A stretch of DNA of 27,208 nt, taken from Collinsella sp. Its GTDB lineage: Bacteria > Actinomycetota > Coriobacteriia > Coriobacteriales > Coriobacteriaceae. The translations under genes were made by a program, and so were the position numbers. The stretch is from positions 67,982-95,189 of the forward strand of contig DXLV01000002.1 of NCBI GenBank assembly GCA_019414545.1. The letters run 5' to 3'. The notes beneath the pieces are model-generated. The model saw only the letters and a list, made by a program, of their open reading frames with translations, was not told the DNA's origin and did not search any database. The number at the start of each line of letters is the position of its first letter. Positions within the stretch are counted from its first letter, which is position 1. This document shows, piece after piece, positions 20,573 through 27,208 of the stretch.

Positions 20573-22283
20573 AAAAGCGAAGACGGTCAACGTCCTCGAG
20601 GGGCCGATAACCGAGTCGTGCGCCGAGTTTCCCGCGCGCCACGTGTTTATCAAGTGCCCGGAGTGCCGCCGTGTGATCGATGAGGCACGCCTGCACGACA
20701 ACCTCGAGGTCTGCCCCCGTTGCGGCAAACACTTTCGCGTGAGCGGTCGCGCGCGCATGCGCATGACGGTCGACGAGGGCACGTTTGAGGAATGGGATGC
20801 CAATCTGGCGTCGGAGGATTTCCTCTCGTTTCCCGGTTATGCCGACAAGCTCAAGGGCGCGGTCGAGCGTTCGGGCGAGCGCGATGCCGTTGTGTGCGGC
20901 AGGGGCAAAATCTGCGGTTGCGATACAGCTCTCTTCTTTATGGACGCCAACTTTATGATGGGCTCGATGGGTTCTGTGGTGGGCGAAAAGATCTGTCGCA
21001 CATTTGAGCGAGCGACCGAGCTGGGATTGCCAGTTGTCGGCTTTACCGTTTCGGGCGGTGCGCGCATGCAAGAGGGCGTGACATCGCTTATGCAGATGGC
21101 CAAGATTTCTGCGGCAGTTAGGCGCCACAGCGAGGTGGGCGGCCTGTATATCACGGTGCTCACCGACCCCACGACCGGAGGCGTAACCGCGAGCTTTGCC
21201 ATGGAGGGCGACATTATCCTGGCCGAGCCCGATGCCCTGACGGCATTTGCCGGCCCGCGCGTGATCGAGCAGAACATGCACAAGCGCCTGCCCAAGGGAT
21301 TCCAGCGCTCCGAGTTTTTGCTGGAGCACGGCTTTTGCGATGCCGTTGTTCCGCGTGGCGAGATTGCGCTCACGGTAGGCGAGCTGTTGGCGCTGCACGA
21401 AGGGCGCGTGCCCGGCCTGGGGGCACCGCATGAGATCGTCCATGCGGGTCGCCGCGGCAAAAAGCTGGGACACTTGTTTAAGCGCTCGACGGCACCAAAA
21501 ACCGCGCTCGAGATTGTCAAGCAGACCCGCTCGGCAGATCGCGCCACGGCGGGTGAGATGATCTCGCTGGGCCTGGATGGATTTGTGGAGCTGCACGGCG
21601 ACCGCTACTTTGGCGACGACGCCGCTGTGGTGGGCGGCATCGGCTGGAAGGACGGGCGACCCGTGACGGTTATCGCCATCGAGCGCGGCACCACGACCAA
21701 AGAGCGTATCCGCCGCAACTTTGGCATGGCGCATCCCGAGGGCTACCGCAAGGCGCGTCGCCTTATGCGCCAGGCCGAAAAGTTTGGTCGACCGGTTCTG
21801 TGCCTGGTCGATACTTCGGGCGCGTTTTGCGGCATCGGTGCCGAGGAGCGCGGCCAGGGCGAGGCGATTGCCCAGAATCTCATGGAGATGAGCGGCCTTA
21901 AGACGCCGATTGTCTCGGTGGTGACAGGCGAGGGTGGCTCTGGTGGCGCGCTGGCACTATCCGTGGCCGACCGCATCCTGATGCTCTCGAGCTCGGCCTA
22001 TTCGGTCGTGAGCCCCGAGGCCTGTGCGTCGATCCTGTGGAAGGATACCGAGCGCGCGAATGAGGCCGCCGAGGCGCTTAAGCTCACGGCCCCCGATCTG
22101 TTGGCGCTCGGTATCATCGACGGCATTGTCGACGATAGGGGCCTGTCGCATGAGGAGATCGCCGGTGCCGTCATGTCTTCGGCATTTGATGCCTTCGATA
22201 CGCTTGGGCAGCTCGACGACGCCACCCTCACAAACCTCCGCTACGAAAAGTACCGCACAATCGGTCAGTACCGCACGATGTGA
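20559..22283 (+). CDS. accDA: Fused acetyl-CoA carboxylase carboxyltransferase (beta-alpha)
   Basis: Transfers CO2 from carboxybiotin to acetyl-CoA, giving malonyl-CoA. One 574-aa chain contains both subunits that are separate in E. coli. The AccD part (about 30-280) has a zinc ribbon with C33, C36, C52 and C55 and the core GFTVSGGARMQEG. The AccA part (about 295-574) has LHGDRYFGDD, EGYRKARRLM, DTSGAFCGIGAEERGQ and SVVSPEACASILWKD. The joint lies near RRGKKLGHLFKRS. ATG 20559 gives a 14-base overlap with accC; ATG 20565 is an alternative. The single frame runs without a break, so this is a fusion rather than two genes. Confidence 0.93.
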   Translation: MLMNRKAKTVNVLEGPITESCAEFPARHVFIKCPECRRVIDEARLHDNLEVCPRCGKHFRVSGRARMRMTVDEGTFEEWDANLASEDFLSFPGYADKLKGAVERSGERDAVVCGRGKICGCDTALFFMDANFMMGSMGSVVGEKICRTFERATELGLPVVGFTVSGGARMQEGVTSLMQMAKISAAVRRHSEVGGLYITVLTDPTTGGVTASFAMEGDIILAEPDALTAFAGPRVIEQNMHKRLPKGFQRSEFLLEHGFCDAVVPRGEIALTVGELLALHEGRVPGLGAPHEIVHAGRRGKKLGHLFKRSTAPKTALEIVKQTRSADRATAGEMISLGLDGFVELHGDRYFGDDAAVVGGIGWKDGRPVTVIAIERGTTTKERIRRNFGMAHPEGYRKARRLMRQAEKFGRPVLCLVDTSGAFCGIGAEERGQGEAIAQNLMEMSGLKTPIVSVVTGEGGSGGALALSVADRILMLSSSAYSVVSPEACASILWKDTERANEAAEALKLTAPDLLALGIIDGIVDDRGLSHEEIAGAVMSSAFDAFDTLGQLDDATLTNLRYEKYRTIGQYRTM

Positions 22284-22306
22284 CAAGGGGCAGCCCGCAT
22301 GTCACA
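22279..22306. repeat. Inverted repeat over the accDA stop and EIIC start
   Basis: TGTGACA (22279-22285) and TGTCACA (22300-22306) are perfect complements separated by 14 bases. The repeat covers the accDA stop codon and the first possible EIIC start. Its layout resembles the segment at 23541-23573 on the other side of the EIIC gene. Confidence 0.45.
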
Positions 22307-23537
22307 TTGGGAAAGGCGTTCCATGTCGCAAGTTTCTAACACCTCGTTTACAACGACGGTTTCATCAAACGCCACGGCCGTGGTGGACTATCTGTCCAAA
22401 AGCATGATGTCGGCGCTGCCGTTTATTGTCTGCGCAGCGTTGTTCCGCACCGTCGCCGTCATTATGGGCGAAGGCATGCTGGGCCTGTGGTCTGCCGATT
22501 CCGAAATCTATCGCCTGTTCTACAGTTGGCTTTATAACGCCGGCTACTACTTTTTGCCCATTTATCTTGGTTGGGCGGCCGCCCGCCAGCTCGGTTGCTC
22601 GGAGCAGCTGGGCATGATGCTGGGCGGCGTATTGATTGCGCCCGATCTGCTTAAGCTCGTCGATGCCGCATCGACGACGGGGGCATCGATGACTTCCGTG
22701 TATGGTCTGCTTCCCGCGCCGGTCAACGATTACACGACGACTGTTATTCCGGTTCTCATCTCGGTGCCCTTGCTATGGCGAGTGGAGTGTTTCTTTCAGC
22801 GCGTTATCCCTAAGGCCGTGGCGTTTTCGTTTGTTCCGTTTGCGACCATGCTTGTCATGGTTCCGGTTTCGCTGTGCATTACGGCGCCGGCGGGCAGCTA
22901 TCTGGGTATGCTGTTGGGCCAGCTTATGTTTATGCTTGGCAATTCCGGTGGCATCGTGTCGCTGCTCACGCTCATGGGGCTTGCCGCGGGCTGGGAGTTT
23001 CTTAAGATCGCGGGCGTCAGCAACGTTGTCCTATCGCTCGCCTATGCGCAGTTTATGAGTGTGGGAACGGATTCGTGCATCCTGATCGCCGCGACGATGG
23101 CAACGTTCGCCGTTTGGGGTATGCCCTTTGGTGCGTCGCTCCGCGTTGCGGATAAGGACGAGAAGACGCTCATGCTGGGCTATTCGATCTCGGGCGTTCT
23201 TGGCGGCGTAAGCGAGCCGGCGCTGTACGGTTGCGGCTTTAAATATGGCAGGTGCCTGACGTGCATGGCCATTGGCGGCGCCGTCGGAGGCCTTGTTGCG
23301 GCCGTGGGCCACGTTACGGCCTATACCATCGGCATGACGAATGTCCTCATGGTCATTGGCTTTGCCACGGGTGGCATCTCGAACCTGCTGTGGTGCTGCG
23401 CTGCCGGCGGTGTGGCATTTGCGGTGTCTGCGGCGCTGAGCTACTGCTTTGGCGTGGTGCCGGCGAAGGGGCAGGCGGCAGAAGACGGAGCCGATTCACC
23501 CGAAACCTCGAAGAGCGTGGCCGAAGTAAGCGCGTAA
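22299..23537 (+). CDS. Orphan PTS EIIC-like membrane protein (glucose superfamily, beta-glucoside type)
   Basis: Polytopic membrane protein of 412 aa with about ten hydrophobic segments. It resembles the membrane (EIIC) domain of beta-glucoside/sucrose PTS permeases: the GGVLIAPDLLKLVDAAS region, the VIPVLISVPLLWRVECFFQR segment, VPFATMLVMVPVSL, and GVLGGVSEPALYGCGFK, which corresponds to the GITEPAIYG motif. No EIIB (phosphocysteine) or EIIA domain is fused or encoded nearby. The place of the usual His-Trp of this family reads AAGWEFLKI, so the sugar-site His seems lost. The tail of about 30 residues is hydrophilic. The start is ATG 22299 (AAGGGG upstream) or ATG 22323 (GGAAAGG upstream). 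Only 15 bases from accDA, so possibly cotranscribed. Substrate unknown. Confidence 0.75.
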   Translation: MSHWERRSMSQVSNTSFTTTVSSNATAVVDYLSKSMMSALPFIVCAALFRTVAVIMGEGMLGLWSADSEIYRLFYSWLYNAGYYFLPIYLGWAAARQLGCSEQLGMMLGGVLIAPDLLKLVDAASTTGASMTSVYGLLPAPVNDYTTTVIPVLISVPLLWRVECFFQRVIPKAVAFSFVPFATMLVMVPVSLCITAPAGSYLGMLLGQLMFMLGNSGGIVSLLTLMGLAAGWEFLKIAGVSNVVLSLAYAQFMSVGTDSCILIAATMATFAVWGMPFGASLRVADKDEKTLMLGYSISGVLGGVSEPALYGCGFKYGRCLTCMAIGGAVGGLVAAVGHVTAYTIGMTNVLMVIGFATGGISNLLWCCAAGGVAFAVSAALSYCFGVVPAKGQAAEDGADSPETSKSVAEVSA

Positions 23538-23540
23538 ACC

Positions 23541-23573
23541 TGTGCGACACAAGGACGATTCCTTTGCCACATT
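23541..23573. repeat. Imperfect palindrome after the EIIC gene
   Basis: AAGGA (23551-23555) and TCCTT (23560-23564) form the core, flanked by TGTGCGACAC on the left and GCCACATT on the right. The outer parts resemble the inverted repeat at 22279-22306 (TGTG...ACA...CACATT). It lies directly before the terminator at 23576. Confidence 0.4.
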
Positions 23574-23575
23574 CC

Positions 23576-23608
23576 AAGGCCGTGGTCCGTGTGGGCTGCG
23601 GCCTTTTT
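23576..23608 (+). terminator. Intrinsic terminator after the EIIC gene
   Basis: AAGGCCG (23576-23582) pairs with CGGCCTT (23599-23605), followed by TTT. The inner bases (TGGTCC with GGGCTG, around GTGT) can extend the stem with G-T pairs. It probably ends the long fab/acc transcript and the EIIC gene. Confidence 0.75.
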
Positions 23609-23635
23609 GTATCTGGAGGACAAAGTGGCTACACT
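23607..23635 (+). promoter_or_regulatory. Possible promoter for the CDF exporter gene
   Basis: TTGTAT (23607-23612) and TACACT (23630-23635) are 17 bases apart. A second -10-like TACAAT overlaps at 23635-23640. The match is moderate, but the place right after a terminator and about 50 bp before the next gene supports it. Confidence 0.4.
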
Positions 23636-23687
23636 ACAATCCGTTTGAGCAATAGATATATAGGTAGTACCGTGGGGGCGGATATAG

Positions 23688-24842
23688 ATGGTCGAGTGGA
23701 TTGTTAAGCGTGCGCAGGGCGACCGTGCACGCGTGGGTACGTTGACGGGCATGGTGTGTATTCTCGCCAATGTGGCACTATGCGCTGCGAAGGGTGCAAT
23801 TGGCGTGCTGTCGGGTTCGGTTTCGATCGTGGCAGATGCCATGAACAACCTGTCCGATGCCAGCTCGAACATCGTGAGCGTGCTGGGCTTTAAGCTGGCG
23901 ACCAAGCCGGCCGACCCCGAGCATCCTTACGGCCACGGTCGCTACGAGTACCTCTCGGGTCTAGTCGTGGCGGCGCTCGTGCTGCTCATTGGCCTCGAAC
24001 TGGTAAAGTCCTCGGTGGAGCGCATCATCCACCCCGAACCTGTCGAGTTCTCGCTTGCCCTGGTGGCAGTCCTTGCGCTTTCGATGGTCGTAAAGCTTTG
24101 GATGGCGGCCCTCAACCAAAAACTCGGCGATCGCATTGAGTCCGAGACGCTGCATGCGACCGCGCAGGATTCCAAGAACGATGTTCTAGCCACGGGCGCC
24201 GTGTTGGCGTGCGCGATTGTTTCGCAGGTGACGCATATCAATCTAGATGCATGGGTCGGCCTTGCCGTTGGCGCCTATATTGGCTGGAGCGGCTTTGAAC
24301 TCATCCAGGATACGATGAGCCCGCTTTTGGGCCAGGCGCCCGATCCTAAGCTGGTCAAGCACATTCGAGACAAAATCATGAGCTACCCCGGCGTTTTGGG
24401 CGTTCACGATTTGATGGTTCACGACTACGGCCCAGGCAGAAAGTTCGCAAGCGCTCACGCCGAGATGGCAGCCGAGGCCAGCCCGCTGGAAAGTCACGAC
24501 ACGCTCGACAACATTGAACAGGCATTTAGGAACGAAGACGGCATGATTGTCACGCTCCATTACGACCCCATCGTGACCGACGATCCAAAGGTGGCGAGCA
24601 TGCGTCTGCGCATCAACGCTATGGCTCAAGAGATTGATAGCCGCCTCTCGATCCACGACCTACGCTGTGTTCCGGGCCCCACGCACACCAACGTGATCTT
24701 TGACTGCGTACGTCCCTCGGATTTGGCGATGAGCGCCGAGGACCTGAAGCGCGCGTTGGCGAAACGGGTCGAATCGGAATATCCCAAGTCGGTCGCCAAG
24801 ATCACGATTGACGAGGACTACGTAGGCCATACCCACGAGTAG
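23688..24842 (+). CDS. Cation diffusion facilitator exporter, probably for manganese
   Basis: Metal/proton antiporter of the CDF family in the cytoplasmic membrane; 384 aa with about six membrane helices, then a cytoplasmic domain (from about 215) that probably dimerises. Typical motifs are SGSVSIVADAMNNLSDASSN and HPYGHGRYEYLSGL. The transport-site positions read N53-x3-D57 in helix 2 and D161-x3-D165 in helix 5. Zinc exporters usually have His in the helix 5 pair; the Asn/Asp with Asp/Asp set is the pattern of Mn-type CDF proteins such as MntE, so manganese is the best guess. The C-terminal extension is longer than in YiiP. ATG 23688 has only a G-rich weak ribosome site. It stands alone after a terminator. 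Confidence 0.85.
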   Translation: MVEWIVKRAQGDRARVGTLTGMVCILANVALCAAKGAIGVLSGSVSIVADAMNNLSDASSNIVSVLGFKLATKPADPEHPYGHGRYEYLSGLVVAALVLLIGLELVKSSVERIIHPEPVEFSLALVAVLALSMVVKLWMAALNQKLGDRIESETLHATAQDSKNDVLATGAVLACAIVSQVTHINLDAWVGLAVGAYIGWSGFELIQDTMSPLLGQAPDPKLVKHIRDKIMSYPGVLGVHDLMVHDYGPGRKFASAHAEMAAEASPLESHDTLDNIEQAFRNEDGMIVTLHYDPIVTDDPKVASMRLRINAMAQEIDSRLSIHDLRCVPGPTHTNVIFDCVRPSDLAMSAEDLKRALAKRVESEYPKSVAKITIDEDYVGHTHE

Positions 24843-24881
24843 GGCTGTGCCGAAAAAGCAAGTTATGCAGAAGGGGAGAGC

Positions 24882-25508
24882 ATGAAGCGCCTATACCTAC
24901 TCCGCCACGGTCAGACGGAGTTCAACGTCAAAAAGCTGGTCCAGGGCCGCTGCGATTCACCGTTGACCGACTTGGGCCGCAAACAAGCGGGAATGGCAGC
25001 CGCATGGCTCAAGGCCCACGACGTCGTCCCCGATAAAGTGGTCTCTTCGCCCTTAGGCCGAGCCATGGACACGGCAAGTCTCGTCGCAACCGAACTCCTC
25101 GGCCGGGATGCAGCAGTCGAGCCCTGCGAAGGCATCATCGAGCGCAGCTACGGCACCTTCGAAGAAGGCCCCCACGACGCCCTACCCACCGACGTCTGGG
25201 ACCCCGGCGAGGACCTGATCCCATTTGGCGGAGAAGGAAGCCATGCCCTGCAGGAGCGCATGGTGGGCACCCTCACCAATCTCATGGGCGCCGAGGGCAT
25301 CGAAACCCTCCTAGCAGTAAGCCACGGCAGCGCCAGCCGCAAATTCATCAAAGCTGCAGCCCCAGAGGGCTTCGAGCTCCCAACAAAACTCCCCAACTGC
25401 GCCATTATGATTTTCGATTTTGATGAGGCGGAGCCACAAGTAGAGGGCGAGCCAATGCAATGCAAGTTCACCCTCCAGCAAATAGTGGACCCCCAACAAA
25501 GTCATTAG
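24882..25508 (+). CDS. Histidine phosphatase family protein (phosphoglycerate mutase-like)
   Basis: A 208-aa member of the branch-2 histidine phosphatase / dPGM superfamily. LLRHGQTEFN near the N-terminus gives the phosphorylated His9. SSPLGRAMDTA (Arg60), Glu87 in IIERSYGTFEE, and His148 in AVSHGS complete the active site. It is shorter than glycolytic GpmA (about 230-250 aa) and lacks its insertions, so it is more likely a small-molecule phosphatase than a glycolytic mutase; the substrate cannot be read. AAGGGGAG lies just before ATG 24882. Codons such as CTA, CCA and GGA in the second half differ from the ribosomal neighbours. It follows the exporter by 39 bases. Confidence 0.85.
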   Translation: MKRLYLLRHGQTEFNVKKLVQGRCDSPLTDLGRKQAGMAAAWLKAHDVVPDKVVSSPLGRAMDTASLVATELLGRDAAVEPCEGIIERSYGTFEEGPHDALPTDVWDPGEDLIPFGGEGSHALQERMVGTLTNLMGAEGIETLLAVSHGSASRKFIKAAAPEGFELPTKLPNCAIMIFDFDEAEPQVEGEPMQCKFTLQQIVDPQQSH

Positions 25509-25546
25509 CCTGAGCGAGCAGAGTTAAGCAGACATCAACGTGTCGT

Positions 25547-25697
25547 CTCCCGAGCACGGCGGAGGGCCGGAGAAATATATTAAGGTCATCGCGAGTTCCG
25601 CACGCAAAGGAGAGCACTTAATGTGCTCTCCGTCTTGCGCAGGACTGTAGAGCAGGGACCTTAATATATTTCTCCGGCCCTCCGACGTGCCCAGGAG
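25547..25697. repeat. 151-bp imperfect cruciform with a 27-bp perfect inverted repeat
   Basis: Bases 25561-25587 (starting GGAGGGCCGG) are the exact reverse complement of 25657-25683. Pairing continues outward to 25547 and 25697 with three mismatches, giving arms of 41 bases with 38 matches. The centre holds its own hairpin, GGAGAGCAC (25609-25617) with GTGCTCTCC (25623-25631), loop TTAAT, plus a CGCAA/TTGCG pair further out. The arms contain an A/T-rich core (AAATATATT) inside G/C-rich ends. There is no reading frame inside and no clear target duplication. It may be a miniature mobile element or a structured RNA. Confidence 0.85.
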
Positions 25698-25745
25698 CCA
25701 TCCACGCACTTTACCTGCGTAAACAATGTGAGTGAAATATGAATC

Positions 25746-25775
25746 TCGATGGATACGCCCGCAGCCGTGTATACT
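25746..25775 (+). promoter_or_regulatory. Probable promoter of the rplC operon
   Basis: TATACT (25770-25775) is a good -10 element. The -35 region is weak; TCGATG (25746-25751, 18-base spacer) is the best candidate. Transcription would start near 25782, giving a leader of about 180 bases. A separate promoter is expected because rpsJ and its terminator lie 13.9 kb upstream. Confidence 0.55.
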
Positions 25776-25781
25776 AAACAG

Positions 25782-25958
25782 CTGTGTGTAACCAGGGGAG
25801 TATTCTGGCTGGACAAAATGCCTGCTTAATAGGGTTGTCAGGTAGTCCGGGCGCAATACAAGACTGGGGAGCACGTCGTGTAAGTAGTGGTCCTCTAGGG
25901 GCGTACGCTCGGTGGTGTACGCATTGTCCCAAGACCACGCGAGAGTTGGGATCATATC
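25782..25958 (+). promoter_or_regulatory. Structured leader of rplC, possible r-protein autoregulation site
   Basis: A multi-part fold is visible: GTGGTC (25887-25892) with GACCAC (25933-25938); inside it GGG (25898-25900) with CCC (25928-25930); and inside that GCGTAC (25901-25906) with GTACGC (25917-25922). GATCA/TGATC repeats flank the TTG start (25950-25964) and could hide it. Known S10-operon leaders in other bacteria bind L4, whose gene is second in this operon. Regulation by L4 or L3 here is inference. Confidence 0.45.
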
Positions 25959-26579
25959 TTGATCAGCATGATTCTCGGCCGCAAGATTGGCATGACCCAG
26001 GTTTGGGACGAGGACGATAACGTCGTTCCCGTCACGGTCATCCAGGCTGGCCCCTGCGCTGTCTCGCAGGTTAAAACTCAGGCAACCGACGGCTATGACG
26101 CCGTCCAGATCGGTTTCGGCGACATCAAGGCCAAGAACGTGAACAAGCCCATGGCTGGTCACTTCGCCAAGGCTGGCGTCGAGCCTGTCCGCTTCCTTCG
26201 TGAGGTCCGCGTCGAGAACGGCGAGGAGCACAAGGTCGGCGAGGTCGTCACCGTCGCTGATTTCGCTGATGTCGAGAAGGTCGACGTCATCGGTACCTCC
26301 AAGGGTAAGGGCTTCCAGGGTCGCATCAAGCGCTGGGGTCAGCGCCGCGGTCCTATGACGCATGGTTCTCACTTCCAGCGTCACCCCGGTTCTATCGGTC
26401 AGTGCGCCTATCCTGCGCGCGTCCTCAAGGGCGTCAAGATGGCCGGTCACATGGGTAACGAGCGCGTTACCGTCAAGAACCTTTCCGTTGTCCGCATCGA
26501 TGCCGAGCAGAACCTCATCTTGGTCAAGGGCGCTGTCCCGGGTGCCAAGAATGGTCTCGTCGCCATCCGTATGGCCTAA
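25959..26579 (+). CDS. rplC: 50S ribosomal protein L3
   Basis: L3 binds 23S rRNA early in assembly and reaches the peptidyl-transferase centre. It is 206 aa. The N-terminus MISMILGRKIGMTQVWDED and the motif GKGFQGRIKRWGQRRGPMTHGS are typical. The RHPGSIGQCAYPARVLKG loop and KMAGHMG follow. TTG 25959 is taken as the start; ATG 25968, three codons later, is possible. Neither has a clear purine-rich ribosome site, unlike every other ribosomal gene here. First gene of the split S10 operon, followed by rplD after 46 bases. Confidence 0.95.
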   Translation: MISMILGRKIGMTQVWDEDDNVVPVTVIQAGPCAVSQVKTQATDGYDAVQIGFGDIKAKNVNKPMAGHFAKAGVEPVRFLREVRVENGEEHKVGEVVTVADFADVEKVDVIGTSKGKGFQGRIKRWGQRRGPMTHGSHFQRHPGSIGQCAYPARVLKGVKMAGHMGNERVTVKNLSVVRIDAEQNLILVKGAVPGAKNGLVAIRMA

Positions 26580-26625
26580 GGGCCCAGCCCATTTAGCCCA
26601 GCGTCATACCAAGGAGAACACTTAA

Positions 26626-27208
26626 ATGGCAAAGTTTGAAGTAAAGAACAGCGAGGGCAAGAAGGTCGCCGAGGCCGAGCTCGCCGCTGAGGTGTACGGC
26701 ATCGAGCCGAACATCCACGTTATGCACCACATCGTCAAGTGCCAGATGGCCTCTTGGCGTCAGGGCACCCAGTCTGCTAAGGGTCGCTCTGAGGTTTCCG
26801 GTGGCGGCAAGAAGCCTTGGCGTCAGAAGGGCACCGGCCGTGCCCGCCAGGGTTCCATCCGTGCTGCCCAGTGGCGTCACGGTGGCGTTGTCTTCGCCCC
26901 CAAGCCCCGTTCCTACGCTAAGCGTATGAACAACAAGGAGGTCAAGCTGGCTATGCGCTCCGCGCTGTCCGCCAAGCTGGCCGATGGCGAGCTCGTGCTC
27001 GTCGACGACTACGGCTTCGAGAAGCCTTCCACCAAGGCTGCCGTCGCCATGCTCAAGGCTCTCGGCCTTGAGGGCAAGCGTCTGACCATCATCGTTCGCG
27101 ATGAGGACGTCAACGCCTACCTGTCGTTCCGCAACATTCCCAAGACGTTCATCATCACTGCCGACGAGGCCAACACCTACGATCTCGTCAACAACAACGC
27201 TGTGCTGA
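26626..27208 (+). CDS. rplD: 50S ribosomal protein L4, 5' part (3' end outside window)
   Basis: L4 lines the polypeptide exit tunnel; in E. coli it also represses the S10 operon. The frame runs from ATG 26626 to the window edge, giving 194 complete codons. AAGGAG at 26611-26616 gives a 9-base spacing. The long basic loop SGGGKKPWRQKGTGRARQGS and the following RHGGVVFAPKPRSY are diagnostic. The end near FRNIPKTFIIT is close to the usual C-terminus, so only a few residues are missing. rplW and the rest of the S10 operon should follow. Confidence 0.96.
   Translation, partial: MAKFEVKNSEGKKVAEAELAAEVYGIEPNIHVMHHIVKCQMASWRQGTQSAKGRSEVSGGGKKPWRQKGTGRARQGSIRAAQWRHGGVVFAPKPRSYAKRMNNKEVKLAMRSALSAKLADGELVLVDDYGFEKPSTKAAVAMLKALGLEGKRLTIIVRDEDVNAYLSFRNIPKTFIITADEANTYDLVNNNAVL

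Larger units (their letters stand above)
25509..25958. other. Noncoding stretch between the phosphatase gene and rplC
   Basis: No credible gene is present in these 450 bases. They hold a long imperfect cruciform (25547-25697), a -10 element (25770-25775) and a structured leader (25782-25958). Open frames crossing it lack ribosome sites and mostly run antisense to rplC. Confidence 0.85.

Noticed and set aside
22279..22306. CRP-type binding site (TGTGA...TCACA)
   Set aside because: The half-sites are 14 bases apart instead of about 6, and the site lies between two genes probably read as one transcript.
25524..26450. 308-residue open frame on the minus strand across the cruciform and rplC
   Set aside because: Antisense to rplC, no ribosome site, passes through both arms of the cruciform and has no family resemblance.

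Overview
The window comes from a high-GC bacterium, most likely a coriobacterium (Actinomycetota) close to Collinsella. I infer this from three things: the Actinomycetota-like RpoB/RpoC, a type II fatty-acid locus that uses FabK as enoyl reductase, and a fused AccD-AccA carboxyltransferase. The exact genus is inference.

Layout. Positions 1-6500 hold the 3' part of rpoB and all of rpoC. A 310-bp gap follows, with a strong intrinsic terminator nested inside a larger inverted repeat and an ECF-type promoter. That promoter drives an ECF sigma factor and an overlapping membrane anti-sigma gene (6811-8356). Next comes the str-type cluster rpsL-rpsG-fusA plus rpsJ (8626-12039), with its own promoter and a strong terminator. 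tuf is absent between fusA and rpsJ.

The block 12156-22283 is a biotin and fatty-acid locus. birA points left. To the right run fabH-acpP-fabK-fabD-fabG-fabF-accB-fabZ-accC-accDA, tightly spaced or overlapping and probably one operon. It encodes acetyl-CoA carboxylase, the acyl carrier protein and one complete elongation cycle. The birA-fabH gap carries two copies of a 16-bp imperfect palindrome that look like operators. After it come an orphan PTS EIIC-like membrane protein, a CDF-family metal exporter with an Mn-type metal site, and a histidine-phosphatase protein.

A 450-bp noncoding stretch (25509-25958) holds a 151-bp imperfect cruciform, then a promoter and structured leader for rplC. 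rplC and the truncated rplD end the window. The usual rpsJ-rplC junction of the S10 operon is therefore split by about 13.9 kb.

The strongest unusual signals are: a C-terminal module in RpoC that resembles the RNA polymerase alpha-subunit C-terminal domain and keeps several of its DNA-contact residues; a natural Arg at position 88 of ribosomal protein S12, a streptomycin-resistance position; the long cruciform at 25547-25697; the paired palindromes before fabH; and the EIIC that lacks EIIB/EIIA and the usual sugar-site His-Trp. I saw no tRNA, rRNA, CRISPR array, transposase or phage gene.
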